Made by a program: the position numbers and the translations under genes
NCBI GenBank assembly: GCA_047611425.1
Contig: JBLFWJ010000162.1
Span: 1-7,502, forward strand
Reading direction: 5' to 3'
Origin: JBLFWJ01 sp047611425
Lineage (GTDB): Bacteria > Bacteroidota > Bacteroidia > UBA10329
Length of the DNA stretch: 7,502 bases
In this document: piece after piece, positions 1 through 5,616 of the stretch
Position numbering within the stretch: the first letter of the stretch is position 1
How the letters are laid out: every line of letters begins with the position of its first letter
Notes under the pieces: generated by a model
The model's input: the letters and a program-made list of their open reading frames with translations, nothing else
Told to the model about the DNA's origin: nothing
The model's database searches: none

Positions 1-1
1 A

Positions 2-1219
2 GTTACGGTCAATCCACTGCCAATTGCAAATGCAGGCACCGATGTTTCCGTGTGCGAGGGAGAAGAAGTTCAACTATCCGCTGGAGGAGGAACAACCTAC
101 TCGTGGACTCCAGCTTCAGGATTGAATGATTCTGAAGTGAGCGATCCTTTGGCTTCGCCAATAATCGATACTGAATATTCAGTATTGGTTACTGACATTA
201 ACGGTTGCCAGGATACAGATGCGGTTTTGGTAGAAACCATCCCACCTCCATTGGTAATCGCCTCTCCAGACGAGTCTATTTGTGTCGGTGACATTGTACA
301 ACTGGGTGTAACAGGTGCCCTCACCTACGATTGGTTTCCGCTTACAGGATTGGTTGATCCAAATGATCAGCCATTGGCCTCTCCAATAAACTCCATAACG
401 TACTATGTGGTTGGTGAAGATGCAAACGGGTGTACCAATACAGATTCGGTTCTGGTGGAGGTCTTTAGGATTACCGCGGGGCCTGATACAACCCTTTGTA
501 TTGGTGACAGCGCTCAGGTTTTTGTTTCCGGTGGAGAAACATATAGTTGGTCTCCGGTGGATGGTGTGAGTGACCCAACCTCACAATCTCCATTTGTATA
601 CAGCGGGGAAAGCACCGAGTTTACAGTGGCAGTAATAAGCGATCTCGGTTGTGAGGATAATGCGACAGTCACACTCACACCGCTTTCCAATCCAGAGCCT
701 GATTTTGAAACATCTGCCTTGCCTTCATGCGATGGCGTAGAAATGACATTTACCAATCTCTCTCAGAATGCGGATTCATTCTACTGGGATTTTGGAGATG
801 GTTCAGTGGAATCTACAACCAACCCAGTGCACTACTTTCCAGTTGGAAATGGTCCAGTAGTTTACTTGGTTGCTTACAATAATGATGGACTTTGTAATGA
901 CACACTCCACCTAGATTTGAGTGCTGAGCAATTTGGTCAAGACACCCTTTCCGTACGATTCGGAAATGTGATTACACCTAATTATGACGGCTTAAACGAT
1001 TGCTTCAAACCTCATTTCTCAGGGGTTTATTCCGATTGTTACGAGTTAGTGGTTTACAATCGCTGGGGAGTTCTACAATTCGAATCCGTTGCCGGGCAAG
1101 AGCATTGCTGGGATGGGCGAAACAAGGCGGGTGTTCGAGTTACGAAAGGAACCTACTATTTCATTGCAAGGATAAATGACTTCGAAAAAGCCGGTTGGGT
1201 TGAAGTTGTTGTTAATTGA
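2..1219 (+). CDS. Secreted Ig-like/PKD repeat protein with T9SS type B sorting domain (5' partial)
   Basis: This is the C-terminal 405 residues of a larger protein; the frame is open to the left edge, so the true start lies outside and the GTG at 50 is internal. Visible domains in order: three Ig-like repeats (about codons 7-228), a PKD domain (about codons 231-306, core YWDFGDGS), and a C-terminal domain (about codons 321-405) with the motifs NVITPNYDGLND, VVYNRWG and CWDGR followed by GTYYF. That last domain matches the CHU_C / 'gliding motility-associated C-terminal' family, the type B signal for export through the type IX secretion system; known members are carried across the outer membrane and retained or released at the surface. 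The ligand cannot be read from this fragment; adhesion or matrix function is inference. The sorting domain contains three cysteines (in NDCF, SDCY and HCWDG). The stop is 7 bases before the M15 lipoprotein gene, suggesting one transcript. Confidence 0.93.
   Translation, partial: VTVNPLPIANAGTDVSVCEGEEVQLSAGGGTTYSWTPASGLNDSEVSDPLASPIIDTEYSVLVTDINGCQDTDAVLVETIPPPLVIASPDESICVGDIVQLGVTGALTYDWFPLTGLVDPNDQPLASPINSITYYVVGEDANGCTNTDSVLVEVFRITAGPDTTLCIGDSAQVFVSGGETYSWSPVDGVSDPTSQSPFVYSGESTEFTVAVISDLGCEDNATVTLTPLSNPEPDFETSALPSCDGVEMTFTNLSQNADSFYWDFGDGSVESTTNPVHYFPVGNGPVVYLVAYNNDGLCNDTLHLDLSAEQFGQDTLSVRFGNVITPNYDGLNDCFKPHFSGVYSDCYELVVYNRWGVLQFESVAGQEHCWDGRNKAGVRVTKGTYYFIARINDFEKAGWVEVVVN
20..685 (+). 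repeat. Three tandem Ig-like repeats within the CDS
   Basis: Three protein-level repeats of about 72-76 residues, anchored on cysteine codons at 53, 281 and 497. The common pattern is a Cys followed by x-G and a hydrophobic stretch (CEGEEVQL, CVGDIVQL, CIGDSAQV), then a Y-x-W core (YSW, YDW, YSW), a D-P/S-P segment, and a second Cys after Gly (NGC, NGC, LGC) 50-51 residues after the first. The DNA copies have diverged strongly, so this is an old duplication rather than a recent one. Confidence 0.85.
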
Positions 1220-1226
1220 GGTTGGA

Positions 1227-2084
1227 ATGAGAATCGTATTCGCAATCGGTTGTAGTCTCTTTTTTCTATCAGCTTGTAATGGTCAATCAGAATCGTTGCC
1301 ACCACAAACGATAAAAGAAGCCGGCCCGGAGAAAAATGAGGGGAAGTCTTCAATCGTGGGGCAAGCTGAACCAAACGTTGAGAACAAAATCGCTCACACT
1401 CCTTCAACTTCAGGAACGGAACAGGTTCACACAAACACGTTGCTTGGCAAAAACAATCCAAGTACTAATCCAGATTTTATTGAGATTCCAGCGGAGATGG
1501 CAAACCGTTCTGGAATGCGGTTACATCGCTCCGCGTTTGCATCCTTTAAAAGGATGAGAGCACAGGCTAAGGAGGATGGAGTTGTTCTTACAATTATATC
1601 TGCAACCCGAACTTTTGAACAACAAAAAAGGATCTGGGAAAGAAAATGGACAGGAGCAAAAAAGGTTGATGGAATGGATCTGAGTGTTTCAATAAGCGAC
1701 CCAAGAGAGCGGGCTAAAAAGATTCTTGAGTACAGTAGCATGCCCGGAACAAGCCGCCATCATTGGGGAACGGATATCGACATCAATAGCCTGAACAACG
1801 ATTATTTTTCCTCAGGTAAAGGCAAAAAGGAATATGAATGGCTTCGCGATAATGGCCATGAATTTGGATTCTGCCAGCCTTATTCACCCAAAGGGGAGGA
1901 GCGGACCAACGGTTATGAAATGGAAAAATGGCACTGGAGCTACATGCCACTGGCAGAGGACTATCTTATGTGGTATGTCAAGAAAATTAAACCTGAAAAC
2001 CTAAATGGTTTCAAAGGTTCTGATGCGTTGCCCTTTGATGAAGTATTAAATTACGTTACCGGAATTTCGCAAGACTGTAAGTAG
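1227..2084 (+). CDS. M15 family (VanY-type) D,D-carboxypeptidase lipoprotein
   Basis: A 285-residue predicted zinc peptidase that would trim the terminal D-Ala of peptidoglycan peptides. I chose the ATG at 1227, not the in-frame ATG at 1176 inside the upstream gene, because it puts a clean lipoprotein signal at the N-terminus: MRIVFAIG, a hydrophobic run, then lipobox LSAC with Cys17 as lipidation site. Residues about 18-85 are polar, rich in Ser, Thr, Pro, Glu and Asn, and look like a flexible tether. The catalytic domain spans about 95-255. It carries SATRTFEQQ (Arg128), SRHHWGTDID, whose His178 and Asp185 fit the SxHxxGxxxD zinc motif, and EKWHW, with Glu233 as catalytic base and His236 as third zinc ligand. 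The set is complete, so activity is likely. Anchoring in the outer or inner membrane facing the periplasm is inferred. It lies 7 bases behind the T9SS-type gene, probably in one operon. VanY-like substrate choice (D,D versus L,D) is not decided by sequence alone. Confidence 0.92.
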   Translation: MRIVFAIGCSLFFLSACNGQSESLPPQTIKEAGPEKNEGKSSIVGQAEPNVENKIAHTPSTSGTEQVHTNTLLGKNNPSTNPDFIEIPAEMANRSGMRLHRSAFASFKRMRAQAKEDGVVLTIISATRTFEQQKRIWERKWTGAKKVDGMDLSVSISDPRERAKKILEYSSMPGTSRHHWGTDIDINSLNNDYFSSGKGKKEYEWLRDNGHEFGFCQPYSPKGEERTNGYEMEKWHWSYMPLAEDYLMWYVKKIKPENLNGFKGSDALPFDEVLNYVTGISQDCK

Positions 2085-2196
2085 GTTAACTTGGTTTTTT
2101 CGGACCCGGCCTGTTTAAGAATTCGCATAGTCAAATCGTTTTCAACACTATCCAGATTTCGTGCATAACTATCCCATTTCAGAGGGGTAATTTGGA

Positions 2197-2227
2197 TTGC
2201 ACTGACCTTCGGCAAAGAGTAATTTCG
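2197..2227 (+). promoter_or_regulatory. Possible guaA promoter (weak)
   Basis: In the 192-base gap between the M15 gene and guaA, TTG at 2197-2199 is followed after 20 bases by TAATTTCG at 2220-2227, one mismatch from the Bacteroidota -7 element TAnnTTTG. Transcription would begin near 2232-2235, giving a guaA leader of about 40-45 bases. The rest of the gap (2085-2276) shows no riboswitch that I recognise and no strong hairpin. Confidence 0.3.
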
Positions 2228-2276
2228 CGGCTTGTTCTTTTAAGGACAGAAGCAGTTCAATTCTAATTTGCCGCCC

Positions 2277-3806
2277 ATGCAAGAGACGATTTTGATCCTC
2301 GATTTTGGATCCCAGTATACTCAGTTAATCGCAAGACGATTAAGAGAGTTGAATGTGTATTGTGAAATTCATCCATTCAATCATTTTCCTGAAATAACCT
2401 CAAATATCAAAGGGGTGATTCTTTCAGGAAGTCCTTGTTCCGTTCGAGAAGAAGAACCGTTGATTCCCGATCTTTCTGAAATAAAGGGTAAGCTGCCGTT
2501 ACTTGGTGTGTGCTACGGAGCCCAGTATATGGCTCATTTTATGGGTGGAAAAGTGGAAGCTTCCGAGGCTCGGGAATATGGCCGATCAAATTTGGTTGAA
2601 CTGAATGATGGAAGTCCTTTATTCAAAGGAGTCTCAAAAGGAACACAGGTTTGGATGTCCCACGCTGACACCATAACTCAACTTCCCGAAAATTGTGAAT
2701 TGATTGGAAGTACCGAGGATGTAACGAATGCAGCTTATCACTTTAAAGGTGAAGACACTTACGCAATTCAGTTTCATCCGGAAGTAACACATAGCACAGA
2801 CGGGTTGACCGTGCTTAAGAATTTTGTTGTTGGGATTTGCGGGTGTAATCAGGATCACACGCCAGATTCTTTTATCGAAACAACCGTTGCCGATTTGAAA
2901 GAAAAACTTGGCAATGATAAAGTGGTTCTGGGCCTATCTGGAGGAGTTGATTCTAGCGTGGCAGCCATGCTTCTTCATCAAGCTATTGGACCAAATTTGC
3001 ATTGCATTTTTGTTGATAATGGCCTGCTCAGAAAAAATGAGTTTGAGTCTGTATTGGAGAACTATGCTACCCTAGGCTTGAATGTTAAAGGCGTTAATGC
3101 GAAAGATCGGTTTATGGATGCATTGGCTGGACTTACGGATCCCGAAGAAAAACGAAAAGCAATTGGCAGCTCATTTATAGATGTTTTTGACGTTGAGGCA
3201 AAACGAATTGAGGGTGTAAAATGGTTGGGTCAAGGAACAATTTATCCAGATGTGATTGAAAGCCTTTCTGTAAAAGGACCTTCCGCTACTATTAAATCAC
3301 ACCATAATGTGGGTGGTTTACCTGAAAGAATGAAATTGAAAGTGGTTGAGCCACTTCGCTCACTTTTTAAAGATGAGGTGAGAAGGGTCGGGCGCCATCT
3401 GGGTTTGTCGGATGATCTTTTGGGAAGACATCCATTTCCTGGCCCAGGGCTTGCTATCAGGATCCTTGGTGATATTACCGCAGAAAAAGTGGCTACGTTA
3501 CAAGAAGTGGATCATATCTTCATACAAGGATTGAAAGACAGTGGACTATACGATGACGTTTGGCAAGCAGGAGCAATCTTCTTACCTGTCAATACAGTGG
3601 GGGTTATGGGGGATGAAAGAACCTATGAAAATGCAGTGTGTTTAAGAGCCGTAACAAGCCAAGACGCCATGACAGCCGATTGGTGTCATCTGCCTTATGA
3701 ATTTTTGGCGGATGTGAGCAATCGTATTATTAATCGAGTTAAAGGGATAAATAGGGTGGTGTATGACATTAGTTCAAAGCCACCAGCCACAATCGAGTGG
3801 GAGTAA
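2277..3806 (+). CDS. guaA: GMP synthase (glutamine-hydrolysing)
   Basis: Complete 509-residue enzyme that converts XMP, glutamine and ATP to GMP, glutamate, AMP and PPi, the last step of de novo GMP synthesis in the cytoplasm. The N-terminal class I glutamine amidotransferase domain (about 1-190) has the nucleophile Cys79 in GVCYGAQ and the His167/Glu169 pair in QFHPEVTHS. The ATP pyrophosphatase domain follows, with P-loop SGGVDSS at 221-227, TIYPDVIES near 321 and HHNVGGLP near 342. The C-terminal dimerisation domain contains HPFPGPGLAIR and ends in the family-typical KPPATIEWE. Length is normal for bacterial GuaA. I chose ATG 2277, which gives MQETILILDFGSQYTQ; a TTG at 2268 in the same frame would add only three residues (MPP) and is less likely. 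The LysM/PBP gene starts 19 bases downstream and is probably co-transcribed. Confidence 0.99.
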   Translation: MQETILILDFGSQYTQLIARRLRELNVYCEIHPFNHFPEITSNIKGVILSGSPCSVREEEPLIPDLSEIKGKLPLLGVCYGAQYMAHFMGGKVEASEAREYGRSNLVELNDGSPLFKGVSKGTQVWMSHADTITQLPENCELIGSTEDVTNAAYHFKGEDTYAIQFHPEVTHSTDGLTVLKNFVVGICGCNQDHTPDSFIETTVADLKEKLGNDKVVLGLSGGVDSSVAAMLLHQAIGPNLHCIFVDNGLLRKNEFESVLENYATLGLNVKGVNAKDRFMDALAGLTDPEEKRKAIGSSFIDVFDVEAKRIEGVKWLGQGTIYPDVIESLSVKGPSATIKSHHNVGGLPERMKLKVVEPLRSLFKDEVRRVGRHLGLSDDLLGRHPFPGPGLAIRILGDITAEKVATLQEVDHIFIQGLKDSGLYDDVWQAGAIFLPVNTVGVMGDERTYENAVCLRAVTSQDAMTADWCHLPYEFLADVSNRIINRVKGINRVVYDISSKPPATIEWE

Positions 3807-3825
3807 AATCGTTACTTAGACCATC

Positions 3826-5463
3826 GTGCTAAAAAGACTTTCCCAAATCGTTGTCGTTTTATTGGTTTTCGCAGGGTCTTCCTTTGCGCAAAACACAACT
3901 CCGGTAATTTCGGTTTCTGATAGCGTAGTAAAACACATGGGTCAGGATTACTACTGGCACTTGGTAGAGCAAGGTGAGACTTTGTTTTCCATTTCGAAAG
4001 CCTACAAAGTATTTCTAAGTCAGGTGGTTTTTGCAAATCCTGGGGTTATGGATGGTCTCGAGCCAGGCCAAGGACTATTAATACCGAAGGAAGGCGTTGC
4101 TCCAGCCAAAGTGGTGGCTCCACCAACTCCAGTTGACGGAAATCACATCCTTTACACTGTTCCTCCTAAAATGACTTTGTATTCTATTTCCAAGGAATAT
4201 GAGGTTACCATGGATCAATTAGTTACGGCCAACCCGGAGTTAAAGGATGGACTGAAAAATGGGATGGTTCTTCGTATTCCAATTAAGGGGATTTTGGAGG
4301 AGGCTGGAAGCGATCAGATTCAGTTGACGGGAATACCTGAATTAATAGCAGCCGTAAAAAAAGATACCGGAGACCCGTTTCAAATTCTTCTGTTTGCTCC
4401 ATTCTTTTTGGATGAGAATGACACGCTAGTGTTACATGAAAAGGCTGGCCGAGAAGAGAAAACCTTTACTCGTTCAAGTGTGGCTATTCAGTTTTATGAA
4501 GGATTGCTTTTGGCGCTAGATTCTTTAACACGAAGGGGGTTGAGGTTTGACTTAAAGGTGATTGACACAGAACGAAGTATCACTAAGGTAGAGCGCTACC
4601 TCAACAATCGATCTTTAAAAAGACCTGATGTAATTATTGGCCCATTTTATAGGCAATTACTTAAACCGGTTGCTCGTTTCGCCTATCAAAATTGCATCCC
4701 CGTTATTTCACCAACGGCCAGAGATTTAGCTTCCATTGGATACAATGATTATCTCGTTCGAACTAATCCAAATTCCCGATTGACCGATCAAAATTTGGGA
4801 ACTTTTATCGCAAAACGTAATCGAAATGAAAATTTCATTCTCGTTCATTATGGCCGGCCAGAGGAACAACAATTACAGATTGATTTCCGAAAAGGGTTGG
4901 AATCATTGGGCACTGACAGTTTGCCAAACTTGGAAGTAATTGACCTAGAAGAAGGTACTTACGCTGATCTTAAAGCGGTATTGAAAAAAGACGTTCCAAA
5001 CCACATCATTGTACTTACAAATAATGAAGCAAGTGTTTCCAAATTGATGCGGTCAACAATGAGTTGGCTCGAAGACTTTGAAATCATCCTTTATTCTGGT
5101 GAGAGTTGGTCGAAATTCAAGAATATTGATGTCGCTTATTTCGATCAACTACGACATCACAGGCCAGACGTGACCTTCGTTAATTATGAAGATGATTTAG
5201 TCGTGGATTTCAACTTGAAATTTCGAGAATTCTTCGGCACGGAACCCGGTACGTTTGCATTTAAAGGTTACGACCTTGGGATACAGTTGCTTGCTCGATT
5301 CGGGGCAATTCAGAAAGAAGGAATTCAAGTCATTGCAGACCTTTCACACTCCAAAGGTCTTCAGCAAAAATTTCATTGGATTCAAAATTCTAAAGGTCAT
5401 TGGGTGAATAGATCGTCTTACATTCTGCGACTGAACGACCTGAGTCTTGAGATAGCAGATTGA
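3826..5463 (+). CDS. Secreted protein with two LysM domains and a type 1 periplasmic-binding-protein-like domain
   Basis: A 545-residue exported protein starting at GTG; an in-frame TAG at 3817-3819 leaves no upstream ATG or other usual start. The signal peptide MLKRLSQIVVVLLVFAGSSFA ends near Ala21. LysM domain 1 lies at about 45-88 (HLVEQGETLFSISKAY, then FANPGVMDGLEPGQGLLIP) and LysM domain 2 at about 109-152 (LYTVPPKMTLYSISKEY, then TANPELKDGL, LRIP); such domains bind N-acetylglucosamine polymers such as peptidoglycan. Residues about 184-505 resemble the type 1 periplasmic-binding fold of branched-chain amino acid receptors: FQILLFAPFF at the start, EGLLLALDSL, VIIGPFYRQ followed by IPVISPTA, then HIIVLTNNE and FKGYDLGIQLLARFG. 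No ABC permease or ATPase gene is visible, so a sensory, scaffolding or wall-anchored binding role is as likely as transport; the ligand is unknown. The 19-base gap suggests an operon with guaA. Similar LysM/PBP proteins are, from my general knowledge, common in Bacteroidota. Confidence 0.9.
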   Translation: MLKRLSQIVVVLLVFAGSSFAQNTTPVISVSDSVVKHMGQDYYWHLVEQGETLFSISKAYKVFLSQVVFANPGVMDGLEPGQGLLIPKEGVAPAKVVAPPTPVDGNHILYTVPPKMTLYSISKEYEVTMDQLVTANPELKDGLKNGMVLRIPIKGILEEAGSDQIQLTGIPELIAAVKKDTGDPFQILLFAPFFLDENDTLVLHEKAGREEKTFTRSSVAIQFYEGLLLALDSLTRRGLRFDLKVIDTERSITKVERYLNNRSLKRPDVIIGPFYRQLLKPVARFAYQNCIPVISPTARDLASIGYNDYLVRTNPNSRLTDQNLGTFIAKRNRNENFILVHYGRPEEQQLQIDFRKGLESLGTDSLPNLEVIDLEEGTYADLKAVLKKDVPNHIIVLTNNEASVSKLMRSTMSWLEDFEIILYSGESWSKFKNIDVAYFDQLRHHRPDVTFVNYEDDLVVDFNLKFREFFGTEPGTFAFKGYDLGIQLLARFGAIQKEGIQVIADLSHSKGLQQKFHWIQNSKGHWVNRSSYILRLNDLSLEIAD

Positions 5464-5476
5464 GACCATATCTTTG
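5447..5476 (+). promoter_or_regulatory. Bacteroidota-type promoter for the lectin gene
   Basis: TATCTTTG at 5469-5476 matches the -7 consensus TAnnTTTG exactly, and TTG at 5447-5449 (within CTTG) sits 19 bases upstream as the -33 element. The pair straddles the end of the LysM/PBP gene: the -33 element lies inside its last codons and the -7 element just after its stop. Transcription would start near 5481-5484, leaving a leader of about 135 bases before 5617. It implies that the lectin gene is transcribed separately from the guaA unit. Confidence 0.6.
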
Positions 5477-5480
5477 TAGC

Positions 5481-5616
5481 TTAATTAGGGTAACGGCATC
5501 AGTATTGAATTTGTAAATCAAAGGCATCCTCTTAACTGAATTACGTCTTTACCCTCAAATGATTAATATCAATTCAGAGCTGGATGAACTTATTCGGTAG
5601 GTATTGTGGTGAGGTA
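5481..5616 (+). other. Predicted 5' leader of the lectin gene with inverted repeats and a 13-codon ORF
   Basis: This non-coding stretch holds two 7-base inverted repeats: AGGGTAA (5487-5493) with TTACCCT (5549-5555), and CTGAATT (5536-5542) with AATTCAG (5571-5577). The two pairings cross, so they are either alternatives or a pseudoknot. GGCATC occurs twice (5495-5500, 5523-5528). A short ORF at 5559-5600 would encode MININSELDELIR and stops 16 bases before the chosen lectin start. Nothing matches a regulatory RNA I know, and arms this short can arise by chance. Confidence 0.3.

Noticed and set aside
50..1219. GTG at 50 as the start of the first gene.
   Set aside because: The same frame is open back to base 2 and encodes the beginning of the first Ig-like repeat, so the gene is truncated by the window edge.
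2079..2100. Possible terminator after the M15 gene: a short AAGT/ACTT stem followed by six T.
   Set aside because: The stem has only four base pairs, is AT-rich and overlaps the stop codon; too weak to call.
2051..2242. A 62-codon open stretch on the - strand across the gap before guaA, with a possible TTG start at 2215.
   Set aside because: No ATG near its beginning, it overlaps the 3' end of the M15 gene, and the translation resembles no family I know. An open frame of this length is expected by chance.
5469..5540. tRNA-like start (TAGCTTAATTAGG, similar to a D-arm) after the LysM/PBP gene.
   Set aside because: No matching acceptor stem, no clear anticodon arm and no T-loop motif follow; the preceding bases are better explained as a promoter.
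5536..5577. Inverted repeat CTGAATT/AATTCAG as a terminator of the LysM/PBP gene.
   Set aside because: The loop is 28 bases and no T-run follows, so it does not look like an intrinsic terminator.
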